Assembly: GCF_029953285.1 (NCBI RefSeq)
Contig: NZ_JASAOI010000023.1
Coordinates: 1 to 64,000, forward strand
Source: Yinghuangia seranimata
Lineage (GTDB): Bacteria > Actinomycetota > Actinomycetes > Streptomycetales > Streptomycetaceae
Direction: 5' to 3'
DNA: 64,000 bases
This document shows positions 18,867-27,000 of this stretch, piece by piece. The first letter of the stretch is position 1. Every line of letters starts with the position of its first letter. The notes beneath the pieces were generated by a model. It searched no databases, had not been told where the DNA came from, and was given only the letters and a program-made list of their open reading frames with translations. The translations under genes and the position numbers were made by a program.

Positions 18867-19225
18867 TCGGCGAACGTATCAGGGCGACGCGGCCGCCGTC
18901 GGCCGGGTGGCGGAGGCGGCGCGCCGCCCTTGCGGCGGCGGACCCGCGGGCCGGGCGGCTGCGGGGCTGTCCGCCGACCCGCCGGCGCACGGCATCCTGC
19001 TGCGGCACCCGGTCGGCGACCGCACCGACGCGGCGGACACATCCCGTCGGCATGTCCGGCGGTCCCCCGATCGGCCCCCGCGAAGTCACCGGCGTCGTCC
19101 TGGCCCCGCGCCACGCGCCCGAGCGGGTGCGGCCGTTCGGTGGAGGTGCGCGCGTGGTGGCGCGGATCGGCGGGGTCCGGCTCCTACTGTCGGGACGGAC
19201 GACCACGCGAGCGCGAGGAGTGGCG
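18867..19225. other. Divergent intergenic region, no gene seen
   Basis: About 360 nt between the racemase homologue and the ABM-domain gene. Small open frames cross it, but none has both a ribosome-binding site and protein-like composition. It probably holds the two divergent promoters; TACTGT near 19192 could be a -10 for the plus-strand gene. Confidence 0.4.
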
Positions 19226-19534
19226 ATGGCCGAGCACAGCCCCGTCTGGGTGTCGGGAAACTGGCACGTGGCGGACGGCAACGGCGAGGAGTTCATCAGC
19301 CGTTGGACCGCCTTCCTGACCTGGACCCGTGACGCCAACGACGGGTTCGTGCACGCCCGCCTCCTCCGCGACCAGCGCGATCCCAACCACTTCGTCTCCT
19401 TCGCCGCGTGGCGGGACGCCGATGCCCGCGGCGCGTGGCAGGACCGGCCGGACTTCGCCGAGTACATCGGCCGGTGCCGCGAACTGTGCGCCGACATGAC
19501 CAGCAGCGGCTACGAACTCGCCGCCGCCGTCTGA
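19226..19534 (+). CDS. Antibiotic biosynthesis monooxygenase (ABM) domain protein
   Basis: A 102-residue ferredoxin-like dimeric alpha-beta barrel protein. It starts MAEHSPVWVSGNWHVADGNG and has the ABM pattern of a helix with FISRWTAFLTW, a strand GFVHARLLRDQRDPNHFVSF and a terminal helix. Such proteins oxidise small aromatic or polyketide substrates without cofactor, or serve as stress/quinone-handling enzymes. The ATG has GAGGAG upstream. A large terminator follows the stop. Confidence 0.78.
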   Translation: MAEHSPVWVSGNWHVADGNGEEFISRWTAFLTWTRDANDGFVHARLLRDQRDPNHFVSFAAWRDADARGAWQDRPDFAEYIGRCRELCADMTSSGYELAAAV

Positions 19535-19623
19535 CGGCAGGCCCGTCCTCCCCGACGGGGGTGTCCCGGGCGGACCGCACCGCCCCGGACACCCCCGATC
19601 GCCGGCCTGCCGTGCGAGCCGCG
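19534..19623. terminator. Large nested bidirectional hairpin
   Basis: An outer perfect stem ACGGCAGGC (19534-19542) / GCCTGCCGT (19615-19623) encloses a 17-bp stem with one mismatch (19557-19573 with 19580-19596). It sits between the plus-strand ABM gene and the convergent membrane-protein gene ending at 19677, and should terminate both. Confidence 0.8.
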
Positions 19624-19676
19624 CTCACCGCCGCCGACCGGACCGTGTCGGCCGGTTGTCCAGGTGTGTCCGCGTC

Positions 19677-20054
19677 CTACTCGTCCGCGGCGAAGAGCCC
19701 GAAGAACGGCGGAAACGTCAGAACGAGTGCCGCCACGACCAGCGCGACACCGAGGGCCATGATCCTTCCGGGATCCGCACCGCGGCGTCGGAAGCCGAGG
19801 TGCAGCAGCGGCCAGGCCGCGACGTAGGCGATGGTCGCGATCAGGCTCTTGCCGCTGAGCGCCCCCACGTCGTGGTTCCAGGCCATCCACTCCTTGACGT
19901 CCGGACTCGCCTCGCAGAGCACGGTGTTGATCCCGAGGACGACCGCAGCCGCGGGCGCGGCGAGGAACGCCGCCGCGATCGCGCCGTACCCGTCCTCCCG
20001 GCCGGTGTCGGGATCAGCACTTCCGGACGTGGTGCCACTGTGCGTGCTTGCCAT
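19677..20054 (-). CDS. Small integral membrane protein
   Basis: A 125-residue protein with a hydrophilic N-terminus and about three membrane helices (AIAAAFLAAPAAAVVLGINT, SLIATIAYVAAWPLLHLGF, MALGVALVVAALVLTFPPFF). The inter-helix loop SPDVKEWMAWNHDVGALSGK is likely outside. I do not recognise the family. It lies 50 nt downstream of another membrane-protein gene on the same strand, so the two probably form an operon and perhaps a complex. Confidence 0.7.
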   Translation of the reverse strand: MASTHSGTTSGSADPDTGREDGYGAIAAAFLAAPAAAVVLGINTVLCEASPDVKEWMAWNHDVGALSGKSLIATIAYVAAWPLLHLGFRRRGADPGRIMALGVALVVAALVLTFPPFFGLFAADE

Positions 20055-20104
20055 GGCCGTACTCCTCTCGCGCGTCTCGCTCGGCCGCCGTCCGGCGCCG
20101 GGCG

Positions 20105-20842
20105 CTATTGGTCGAGGAACCCGTTCGGTGCCACCGCGTTGATCGCGGTGCCCAGGCCCGCCGCCACGACGGCGGCGGCGAAGGCGACGACGAAGTACGT
20201 CGTGGCGGTCGCGCGTGTCCGCGCGTTCCGGTTGAGCACGTGCGGATAGCGGAACGCCACGAAGGCGACCGCCGTGGCCAGCAGCGGGGTCACCCAGCCC
20301 ACGTGCTCCTTCCACTCCATCCCGAAGTCGTGCCAGAAGTCGAGGTCGTGCGCGGCCAGGTACGCCTGGGGGTAGTCCGTGGTGTCCCCGCCGGGTGCGG
20401 GCTTCGCCCGGTAGCCGGGGTAGACGAGCCAGGTCCCGCTGACGACCGTCAGCCACGAGACGACGGCCAGCGAGACCGTCGAGAGCAGCCGAACCGCGTC
20501 CTTGACGGGCGTCATCCGCCGTGCGGTCAGCGTCGCGAGCCCGCCGGCGAAGGCGTGCACGATCACCACGCCGCACAGGACGTGCGCGAGGAACCAGGCT
20601 TCGCGCGCCGTCAGCAGATGCCCGGCCTCGGGCCGGGCGGCGAGCGCGCCGAGCGCCGCGGGGACGACCACGGCGGCTACCGCCAGCGCCAGCAGCATCC
20701 GCCGCTGGCGGCTGGGCAGTTCCTCCACAACGAGGCTGTCCGCGCCCGCCGGGGCGCCGTCGGCGCCGTCCGGCCGATTCCCGAGCGGGACAGCCGATTC
20801 CGCTTCCACGCGGTCAGGGCTATGGTTGAACGCACTCTCCAC
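20105..20842 (-). CDS. Polytopic membrane protein, possible heme-binding type
   Basis: A 245-residue protein with about five to six membrane helices. Histidines recur inside or near helices (FLAHVLCGVVIVHAFAGG; FWHDFGMEWKEHVGW; YPHVLNRN), a pattern that would suit heme b or metal ligation as in cytochrome b-like proteins; this is inference. A Trp/Tyr-rich loop WLVYPGYRAKPAP lies between helices. The GTG start at 20842 has GGAGGAGAACGCT. It is followed by a second small membrane-protein gene. Confidence 0.72.
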   Translation of the reverse strand: MESAFNHSPDRVEAESAVPLGNRPDGADGAPAGADSLVVEELPSRQRRMLLALAVAAVVVPAALGALAARPEAGHLLTAREAWFLAHVLCGVVIVHAFAGGLATLTARRMTPVKDAVRLLSTVSLAVVSWLTVVSGTWLVYPGYRAKPAPGGDTTDYPQAYLAAHDLDFWHDFGMEWKEHVGWVTPLLATAVAFVAFRYPHVLNRNARTRATATTYFVVAFAAAVVAAGLGTAINAVAPNGFLDQ

Positions 20843-21112
20843 AGCGTTCTCCTCCGTCAGGCGGTGAACAGACCCGCCCCCCGAGACGCTCTGCGGATTT
20901 GCCCAAGCGCACGGTGCATGGCAGGTCGTTTCCCAATGCGAAACGCCGTTCCTGTGCAAGGACGGTAGCGGCCCTTTGCGCAACAGTCACCGGCGGTGCG
21001 CGTACCGGCGGGAGTGCATGCAAGACCGGCATAGTTCGGCATGCGGGTCGCCCAACGGCCAAGCGGGTGGCGGCGGTTCGGGCAGTGATCGGCGTCGTGC
21101 GCCCATGTCCGG

Positions 21113-21144
21113 GGCCCGGGGTGCCTCAGGCTGCACCCCGGGCC
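21113..21144. terminator. Second hairpin after the sigma factor operon
   Basis: GGCCCGGGGTGC (21113-21124) pairs perfectly with GCACCCCGGGCC (21133-21144) across an 8-nt loop. It lies about 70 nt beyond the sigma-factor stop, downstream of a first hairpin. Confidence 0.7.
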
Positions 21145-21163
21145 GATGCTCCCGCGCCGGCGC

Positions 21164-21204
21164 GCGGGTGTTCCGCCCCGGCCGACGCCGAGCGGAACAC
21201 CCGC
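21164..21204. terminator. First hairpin after the sigma factor operon
   Basis: GCGGGTGTTCCGC (21164-21176) and GCGGAACACCCGC (21192-21204) form a perfect 13-bp stem with a 15-nt loop, beginning eight bases after the stop of the ECF sigma gene. Confidence 0.78.
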
Positions 21205-21212
21205 GGCGCGGC

Positions 21213-22115
21213 CTACCTCGCCAGCTGCGCCGGCTCCTCCAGTCGGGCCAGCTTGTCGGGGTTCGCGACCGCGTAGATCCGGGTGATCAGCCCGCTCTCC
21301 ACCACGACGCTCACCGCCGCCGACCGGCCGTCGCGCTCGATGCGGGCCGCCGGGGCGCCGTTGAGCCACAGCGCGGACGTCGCAGCGTCGCGGTTCGCGC
21401 GGGACAGCAGCGTCGCGACCAGCTCGGCGCCGTGCACGGGAGCCTGGGCCGCGGAGGCCGCGCCGCCGCCGTCGGCGATCAGGACGACATCCGGGGCCAT
21501 CACCTCCATCAGCTCCTGCAACCGCCCCGTCCGCAGCGCCGCGAGGAACCGCTCCAGCACGGCCTGCTGCTCCGCGTGACTCACCCGCACCCGGGGCCGC
21601 CGGGCCGCCACGTGGTCGCGGGCCCGCCGCGCGATCTGCCGGACCGCGGCCGCGGACTTGCCGACCGCCTCCGCGATCTCGCCGTACGGCACGTCGAACA
21701 CCTCGCGCAGCACGAAGACCGCCCGCTCCGTCGGCCCGAGCGTCTCCAACACGGTCAGCATCGCGATCGAGACGCTCTCCGCCAGCTCGACGTCCTCGGC
21801 GACGTCCGGACCGGTCAGCAGCGGCTCGGGCAGCCACTCGCCGACGTAGTCCTCGCGGCGCCGCGACACCGTGCGCAGCCGGTTGAGCGCCTGCCGCGTG
21901 ACCACCCGGATCAGGTACGCGCGCGGGTCCCGCACCTGCGCCCGGTCGGTCTCGGCCCAGCGCAGCCAGGACTCCTGCAGCACGTCCTCCGCGTCCGCCG
22001 CCGAGCCGAGCATCTCGTACGCGACGGTGAACAGCAGCGTCCGCAGCCCGACGAACGGGTCGTCGGCCGGGTCGGCGGGCGCGGCGGTCGAGCTGTGCGT
22101 CATGCCGTCGATCAT
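21213..22115 (-). CDS. ECF41-type RNA polymerase sigma factor (SigJ-like) with C-terminal SnoaL-like domain
   Basis: A 300-residue sigma factor. Region 2 is about residues 20-85 (DAEDVLQESWLRW), region 4 about 120-180 (YGEIAEAVGKSAAAVRQIARRA), and a C-terminal NTF2/SnoaL-like regulatory domain about 190-295. ECF41 hallmarks are present: EWLPEPL in the linker, IADGGGAAS (DGGG motif) and NPDKLARL near the end. In this group the fused domain replaces an anti-sigma factor. The ATG at 22115 overlaps the stop of the AhpD/CMD gene (ATGA), so the two are translationally coupled, the usual ECF41 partner arrangement. Confidence 0.93.
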   Translation of the reverse strand: MIDGMTHSSTAAPADPADDPFVGLRTLLFTVAYEMLGSAADAEDVLQESWLRWAETDRAQVRDPRAYLIRVVTRQALNRLRTVSRRREDYVGEWLPEPLLTGPDVAEDVELAESVSIAMLTVLETLGPTERAVFVLREVFDVPYGEIAEAVGKSAAAVRQIARRARDHVAARRPRVRVSHAEQQAVLERFLAALRTGRLQELMEVMAPDVVLIADGGGAASAAQAPVHGAELVATLLSRANRDAATSALWLNGAPAARIERDGRSAAVSVVVESGLITRIYAVANPDKLARLEEPAQLAR

Positions 22116-22690
22116 GCCGCCGGCGCCGCGTCCGAGGAGCCGGGGCGCGTGGCCAGCGGGACCTCGCAGGCCGCGGAGAAGCCCTGCGAGGCCACGCCGT
22201 TCGCGACGTTGGCCCGGGTCGCCAGGTTGACGTACGCGACGAACGCGGTCAGCTCGACCATCGCCGCGGCGCCCAGCCGGTCGAGCAGGTCCGCGTACTG
22301 CTCGTCGGTCACCGTGAGCGGCGTGTCGGTCATGGCCTCGGCGTACGCCATCACGTCGCGCTCCAGCGGCGTGAACACGTCCGCGTACCGCCACCGCGGC
22401 ACCTGGCTCGCCTTCGCCAGGTCCAGCTCCTGGTGGATCGCCTGGAAGTAGCCGACGTCCAGGCACCAGCTGCACCCGACCTGCGCCGCGACCGCCATGT
22501 GCGCGAACGACTTCAGGCCCGCGTCGACCGCGTCCCACGCGCCGACCCGGCCCCCGAACTCGAGGTTGTCCTGCGTGACGCGGGGGCTGTTCCAGTTCAC
22601 CTCCACGTTCTCCGGAACCGCGCCCAGCTGCTTGATCATGTTCTCCCTGAGCTCGGCGGGGAGCTCGGCCTTCGGAAGCCGCAGTGCCAT
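22112..22690 (-). CDS. Carboxymuconolactone decarboxylase/AhpD-like protein
   Basis: A 192-residue AhpD-fold helical protein with the CxxC redox pair in VGCSWCLDVGYFQAIHQ (residues about 68-84). It has the typical helix pattern following it (ERDVMAYAEAMTDTP). Proteins of this type are the usual ECF41 sigma partners, and may have peroxidase or thiol-redox activity. The start has CAGGAGGACACC. Just upstream is a good ECF41-type promoter, so the downstream sigma factor probably drives this operon. Confidence 0.92.
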   Translation of the reverse strand: MALRLPKAELPAELRENMIKQLGAVPENVEVNWNSPRVTQDNLEFGGRVGAWDAVDAGLKSFAHMAVAAQVGCSWCLDVGYFQAIHQELDLAKASQVPRWRYADVFTPLERDVMAYAEAMTDTPLTVTDEQYADLLDRLGAAAMVELTAFVAYVNLATRANVANGVASQGFSAACEVPLATRPGSSDAAPAA

Positions 22691-22727
22691 GGTGTCCTCC
22701 TGGTAGGCGTTCCTGCTTCGCCATGAA

Positions 22728-22754
22728 GACACCGCCCGCCCGCCGGTTGTGACA
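22728..22754 (-). promoter_or_regulatory. Predicted ECF41-type promoter of the CMD-sigma operon
   Basis: Reading the minus strand, TGTCACA (22754-22748) is followed after 16 nt by TGTC (22731-22728). Characterised ECF41 promoters have TGTCACA at -35 and CGTC at -10, so the -35 is exact and the -10 has one mismatch. The start codon lies 38 nt downstream of the -10. Confidence 0.65.
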
Positions 22755-22797
22755 TACGCGGTTCGTCGTCGGCGACCTCGTGCCAGGCGCCTGCTCC

Positions 22798-23736
22798 TCA
22801 GTCCGTCGTCCAGCGGCGGAGTTTCTCCGGGTTGCGCACCACCCAGATGCGCTGGATCCGTTCGCCCACGACGTCGAACGCGAACACCGTCACGGTGACG
22901 CCGTCCTGCCGGGTCACCAGACCGGGCTGGCCGTTGACCGTACGTTCCACGAGCGTCGTGTCGCCGGTCCTCCGGCGGGCGATTTCGACCCAGGCGTGCG
23001 CGATCCGCTCGCCGCCGCGGATGGGATGCAGGAAGGTCGTGGCGAGGCCGCCGCCGTCGGCGATCGCCGTGGCGTCGGGGTCGAGCAGGCGGATGAGGGC
23101 GTCGATGTCCTTGGCCTCCCATGCCTGCTTGAAGTCCCCGACGACTCGGGCGCGTTGGGCCGCCGGGGTCGCGGAAGGCCGCGAAGCCCGTATGCGGCGG
23201 CGGGCCGAGGACGCCAGTTGGCGGCAGGCCGCCGGGGTGCGGCCGACGACCTCGGCCACTTCGGCGAAGGAGTGGCAGAAGACGTCGTGCAGGATGAACG
23301 CGACGCGTTCGGCCGGGGTCATCGCGTCGAGCATGACCAGGAAGGCCAGGTTGACGGACTCGTCGAGGGTGATCCGGTCGGCCGGGTCGACGACGGCGCC
23401 GCCGGGGCGCGCGCCGATCCACTCCGTACGTTCGGGCAGCGGCTCGGGGATCCATTCGCCGACGTAGGTTTCCCGCCGGGCCCGGGCGGAGCCGAGCAGG
23501 TTGAGGCAGATGCGGCCGACGACCGTCGTCAGCCAGGCCCCGGGGGACGCGATGGCGTCCTGTTCCCGTCGGGACATGGCGTACCAGCGCGTGAAGCCCT
23601 CCTGGACGGCGTCCTCGGCCTCGGTCAGGGAGCCCAGGAGCCGGTAGGCGACGTTGATCAGCTGACGCCGCTCGCTCATGATCGCGTCCAGGCCCGGATC
23701 GGGCCGGCCGTGTCCCGGCTCGGATCGGATGGTCAT
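22798..23736 (-). CDS. Second ECF41-type sigma factor with SnoaL-like C-terminal domain
   Basis: A 312-residue paralogue of the sigma factor at 21213-22115. Region 2 has TEAEDAVQEGFTRWYAM, the linker EWIPEPLPER, and region 4 FAEVAEVVGRTPAACRQLAS. The C-terminal SnoaL-like domain has the DGGG motif (IADGGGLATTFLHP) and VVRNPEKLRRW at the end. Both ECF41 linker and tail motifs are kept, so self-regulation through the fused domain is expected. It has no private CMD gene; the CMD-sigma pair lies downstream on the same strand, 107 nt away. The start at 23736 is MTIRSEPGHG; a later ATG (MSERRQL) is possible. Confidence 0.92.
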   Translation of the reverse strand: MTIRSEPGHGRPDPGLDAIMSERRQLINVAYRLLGSLTEAEDAVQEGFTRWYAMSRREQDAIASPGAWLTTVVGRICLNLLGSARARRETYVGEWIPEPLPERTEWIGARPGGAVVDPADRITLDESVNLAFLVMLDAMTPAERVAFILHDVFCHSFAEVAEVVGRTPAACRQLASSARRRIRASRPSATPAAQRARVVGDFKQAWEAKDIDALIRLLDPDATAIADGGGLATTFLHPIRGGERIAHAWVEIARRRTGDTTLVERTVNGQPGLVTRQDGVTVTVFAFDVVGERIQRIWVVRNPEKLRRWTTD

Positions 23737-23889
23737 GGTGCCGCCGGCTCCCTCGGTCGCTTCGGTGTCCACCTGTTCGACAACGCGGCCCGCCGGATTG
23801 TGAGGCCGGCGCGTGGCCTGACATTCCGGGGGGCTGTGTTGTCGGACCCGCTGAGGCCAACAGACCACCCAGCGAGCAGGGAGCCCATC

Positions 23890-24549
23890 ATGACCACCTC
23901 GATGCCGGCGGGGCCGTTCACCGACCCGTCCTCCACCGGTCAGGCGTTCAGCGAACCGGTGTCCGCACAGCGTCTGGAGCGGGCGGCCGCCGCGCTGACC
24001 GCGCACGGTTTCACCGTGGAGGTCCTGGACGGGGCCGCCGCCGCGCGCACCCGGATCAAGGACCTGATCCCCGAGGGCGCCGGCGTGTTCACCGGGGCCA
24101 GCGAGACCCTCCGCCTGTCCGGCATCGACGAGGACATCAACGCCGGCGGGCGGTACAACGCCGTCAGGCCCCAGGTCCTGGCGATGGACCGAGGGACGCA
24201 GATGGACGAGATCCGGCGGCTGACCGCCGCGCCCGACGTCATCGTGGGCAGCGTCCACGCGGTCACCGAGACCGGCTCCCTCGTGATCGCGTCGGGCAGT
24301 GGAAGCCAGCTGCCCGGCAACGCCGGCGGCGCCGCCCGCGCGATCTGGATCGTCGGGGCGCAGAAGGTGGTCCCCGACCTGGACACCGCGTTGCGGCGCG
24401 TCGAAGAGCACTGCCTGCCGTTGGAAAGCGCCCGCACCCAGGAGGCCTACGGGTGGCCCAGCGCCGTCAACCGGCTTCTGGTCCTCAACGCGGAACACCA
24501 GCCCGGGCGCGGCGTTGTCCTGCTGCTCCGCGAAGCCATCGGATTCTGA
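23890..24549 (+). CDS. LUD-domain protein (LutC/YkgG-like)
   Basis: A 219-residue protein of the LUD (DUF162) family. It shows helix-rich recognition of a nucleotide-like ligand, with EGAGVFTGASETLRLSGI and DVIVGSVHAVTETGSLVIAS. SGSGSQLPGNAGGA and IWIVGAQKVVPDLDTAL are the conserved C-terminal segments. LutC works with LutA and LutB in lactate oxidation, but neither is nearby, so a stand-alone role is likely. The ATG has GCAGGGAGCCC upstream. It is divergent from the second ECF41 sigma gene and may be one of its targets (inference). Confidence 0.88.
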   Translation: MTTSMPAGPFTDPSSTGQAFSEPVSAQRLERAAAALTAHGFTVEVLDGAAAARTRIKDLIPEGAGVFTGASETLRLSGIDEDINAGGRYNAVRPQVLAMDRGTQMDEIRRLTAAPDVIVGSVHAVTETGSLVIASGSGSQLPGNAGGAARAIWIVGAQKVVPDLDTALRRVEEHCLPLESARTQEAYGWPSAVNRLLVLNAEHQPGRGVVLLLREAIGF

Positions 24550-24609
24550 ACCGAGACGAAGCCGTCCGCACCGGGGCGGGCGGTCCAACGAACGGAGGGC
24601 AGGGCGGCA

Positions 24610-25077
24610 ATGCCAGCGCAACGCGAAGCGGACGAGGCCGGGATCCGCAGGCAGGTCGACACGATCGTCGAAGGACTCCAGGCCAAGGATCCCGACGTCC
24701 TGAAACAGGTGTACGCAACGGACATCGTGTCCTTCGACGTCGAGCCGCCGCTCCAGACCGTGGGGGTGGCGGCGAAACTCAGGAACTGGGCGCCGGTGTT
24801 CGCGTCCTTCGACACCGTGACCTACGAGGTCCGCCGCCTGACCCTCGCCGTGGGCGACGAGGTGGCCTTCGGACACGCCTTCGCCCGTCTCGGCGGCAGG
24901 CTGAAGAACGGGACGACGGTGACCGGCATGTGGGTCAGGGTCACGTACGGCTTCCGGAAGATCGACGGCACCTGGCTGATCACGCACGACCAGGTCTCGG
25001 TGCCGCTCGACATCGTGAGCGGCAAGGCGGTCGTCGATCTCGAACCCGACGCCCCGCAGCCGCCCGGCACGGGCTGA
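24610..25077 (+). CDS. SnoaL/DUF4440-like NTF2-fold protein
   Basis: A 155-residue cone-shaped alpha+beta barrel protein. Its helix GIRRQVDTIVEGLQAKDPDV and following LKQVYATDIVSFDVEPPL are typical of the SnoaL_3/DUF4440 group, and WLITHDQVSVPLD closes the fold. Members are small enzymes (cyclases, isomerases) or binding proteins. It lies 60 nt after the LUD gene on the same strand, probably in one transcript. Its fold matches the C-terminal domain of the neighbouring ECF41 sigma factors, which may be coincidence. Confidence 0.85.
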   Translation: MPAQREADEAGIRRQVDTIVEGLQAKDPDVLKQVYATDIVSFDVEPPLQTVGVAAKLRNWAPVFASFDTVTYEVRRLTLAVGDEVAFGHAFARLGGRLKNGTTVTGMWVRVTYGFRKIDGTWLITHDQVSVPLDIVSGKAVVDLEPDAPQPPGTG

Positions 25078-25193
25078 ACGCCGCCCGCCAGGCCCTGCTG
25101 CGCGGACGCTCGGCGACCAACGTTCCGAACGGACTGCCGGTCAGGTGACATGCTGCTCGCCCGGCCTTTGTGCCGACCTGCGGTCCAGCGCCG

Positions 25194-26018
25194 TCAGGCC
25201 GTGGTGGGGGCGGGGAGCAGGCGGGCGCGGAGGAAGGCGAGGACTTCGTCGCGGGCCCGCACGGTGGGGTGGCCTTCCTCGTCGACGAGGTGTGCGGTGA
25301 CCACGCTGTGCGGGGTCCGGACCATGTCGCGGAAGAACGGCGGGGGTTCGGGGTTGGCGCATTCGCCGGGGAGGACGCGGGCGTCGAAGCGGTCGCCGAG
25401 GAGTTGTGTGTAGGCGGCGAAGCGTTGGCCGGTGCACCACTTGTCGTTGTCGAAGCGCAGGCCGAGTGCGGTGAGTCCGTCGCGCTCGAAGCGCTCGCGG
25501 ATGGCGGCCGCGTCCTCGGACGACAGTTCCAGGGCGGCCGGGTCGTCCAGGGGCAGCGAGGGCTGGCCGAGGACCGGGGCGATGACGGACGGTTCCAGCG
25601 TCATGGTCAGCGCGAAGTTGCCGGTGAAGCACATTCCCACCGCGCCGACGCCCGGGCCGCCGCACTCGTCGTGCGCGGTCCTGGCCAGCGCGCGCAGCCA
25701 CACCGCCACCGGGCTCGTACCGCCGCCGGCGAAGGCCCTGAACTCCTTGCTGACGCACGCCCGTTTGAGGATCGGCTCGGCGAGCTCGACGGTGGGGTAC
25801 GCCCCGTCGACGCCGAAGAGCGAGGGCACGTAGACGGTGAAACCCGCGTCGCGTACCCATCCGGCGAAGCGCAGCACGTCGGGGCTGATGCCCGGCATCT
25901 CGGGCATCACCACCACCGCGGGACCGCTCCCGGCCACGTAGACGGTCTTCTCGTCGCCGCCCAGCGACACCACGCGCTTGGCGAAGTCGTCCAGTCCGGC
26001 ACCGCCGCCGAAACCCAT
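25194..26018 (-). CDS. Dienelactone hydrolase family protein
   Basis: A 274-residue alpha/beta hydrolase with a cysteine nucleophile elbow, VGMCFTGNFAL (residues about 138-148), as in dienelactone hydrolase. The acid and His positions are less clear; DEEGHPTVRARDEVL near the end may supply the His. Start: the ATG at 26018 is preceded by GGGGGCACGGATC; a GTG five codons upstream is less well placed. It is divergent from a TetR gene with two operator copies between them, so TetR probably represses it. Confidence 0.88.
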   Translation of the reverse strand: MGFGGGAGLDDFAKRVVSLGGDEKTVYVAGSGPAVVVMPEMPGISPDVLRFAGWVRDAGFTVYVPSLFGVDGAYPTVELAEPILKRACVSKEFRAFAGGGTSPVAVWLRALARTAHDECGGPGVGAVGMCFTGNFALTMTLEPSVIAPVLGQPSLPLDDPAALELSSEDAAAIRERFERDGLTALGLRFDNDKWCTGQRFAAYTQLLGDRFDARVLPGECANPEPPPFFRDMVRTPHSVVTAHLVDEEGHPTVRARDEVLAFLRARLLPAPTTA

Positions 26019-26037
26019 GATCCGTGCCCCCACTATG

Positions 26038-26086
26038 CGATCGATCGGTCGTAATTATCGCGGGACGCTACACGACCGATCGGTCG
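26038..26086. promoter_or_regulatory. Paired TetR operators between dienelactone hydrolase and tetR genes
   Basis: A perfect 14-bp palindrome CGACCGATCGGTCG at 26073-26086 and a one-mismatch copy CGATCGATCGGTCG at 26038-26051 lie 35 bp apart in the divergent region. The right copy ends three bases before a -10 hexamer for tetR; the left copy is next to the hydrolase start. Confidence 0.75.
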
Positions 26087-26088
26087 CA

Positions 26089-26094
26089 TACAAT
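26089..26094 (+). promoter_or_regulatory. -10 hexamer TACAAT of tetR; leaderless start predicted
   Basis: TACAAT lies seven bases before the ATG at 26101, so transcription would start at or beside the A of the start codon. No ribosome-binding site precedes the ATG, which agrees with a leaderless mRNA. Confidence 0.6.
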
Positions 26095-26100
26095 CGGCGG

Positions 26101-26721
26101 ATGGCCTCCGACACCACCGACCCCGCCGCGGACCTCCCCGCACCGCGCGCCGACGGGCGCCGCGCCCGCGGCGACCGGACCCGACACGACGTCGCCCGGC
26201 AGGCCGCCATGTCCGCGACCGTCCACGGCCTGGACGCCATCACCGTCGGCGCGCTCGCCGCCCGGACCGGGCACAGCAAAAGCGGCATCCTCACGGTGTT
26301 CGCCAACCGCGAAGCCATCCAGATCGCCGCGGTCGCCGAGGCCCGCACCCTGTACCTGCGGCACGTCGTCGAGCCGTCGTGGCCCGCCGCTCCGGGTGCG
26401 CCCCGACTCCGGGCCCTGCTCGACAACTGGGTCGCCTACCTGCGCGACGGCGTCTTCCCCGGCGGGTGCTTCATCACCGCGACCTCGGTCGAATACGGCC
26501 GCCGCGAAGGCCCCGTCGCCGACGCGGTCCGCGGCCTCGCCCGCGAATGGCTCGACCTGCTGGAGGCCGAACTGTCCGCTGCCGGCAGCGACTCTCCGAC
26601 CGACGACGCCTTTCGTATCGACGCGTACCTGCGCGCCGCCAACACCCGCTACCAACTCTTCGGCGACGAGGTCGAGTTGGAGCGCGCCAGACGCCTGTCC
26701 CTGGACGTGCTCGGCGCTTGA
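26101..26721 (+). CDS. TetR-family transcriptional regulator
   Basis: A 206-residue regulator with an N-terminal helix-turn-helix (residues about 25-70; VGALAARTGHSKSGILTVFA). The C-terminal ligand domain resembles the TetR_C group with FPGGCFITATSVEYGRREG. The start ATG has no ribosome-binding site but follows a good -10, so it is probably translated from a leaderless mRNA. Two palindromes in the divergent region are its likely operators; dienelactone hydrolase is the likely target. Confidence 0.92.
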   Translation: MASDTTDPAADLPAPRADGRRARGDRTRHDVARQAAMSATVHGLDAITVGALAARTGHSKSGILTVFANREAIQIAAVAEARTLYLRHVVEPSWPAAPGAPRLRALLDNWVAYLRDGVFPGGCFITATSVEYGRREGPVADAVRGLAREWLDLLEAELSAAGSDSPTDDAFRIDAYLRAANTRYQLFGDEVELERARRLSLDVLGA

Positions 26722-26964
26722 CGCCGACACTCGGGCACCGTGGACGGTCAGGCGGACTCAGGCGCTCGCAGCGTTGACGGCGTTCGGTACCGTGCGGGCG
26801 ACGTGTTGAGGATGAGATGCCCGTTCACCGAGGTCACGGTCACTGAAGGTCTCCCGGTCCCACGTCTCGCCCGCTGGTGCTGGAACGCGTTCGACGGCCT
26901 CAGGCGGCCACGCCGACGAGGTGCGCCGGTGGACGGAACTCGCCCGCGCGGAGCCGACCGCACC

Positions 26965-27000
26965 CGCCTGACCTGCCTCGGGTCCGGGGCGGGTCAGGCG
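26965..27000. terminator. Hairpin between convergent tetR and SDR genes
   Basis: CGCCTGACC (26965-26973) and GGTCAGGCG (26992-27000) form a perfect 9-bp stem that overlaps the SDR stop codon at 26994. The rest of the 272-nt convergent gap shows nothing gene-like. Confidence 0.5.

Larger units (their letters stand above)
20843..21212. other. Intergenic region with tandem terminators
   Basis: About 370 nt with no convincing gene. The right half carries two strong hairpins that end the sigma-factor operon; the left half must hold the promoter of the membrane-protein operon starting at 20842. Confidence 0.6.

Noticed and set aside
19052-19225. Upstream extension of the ABM-domain gene
   Set aside because: The ATG at 19226 has GAGGAG and begins the domain; the upstream codons look like intergenic sequence.
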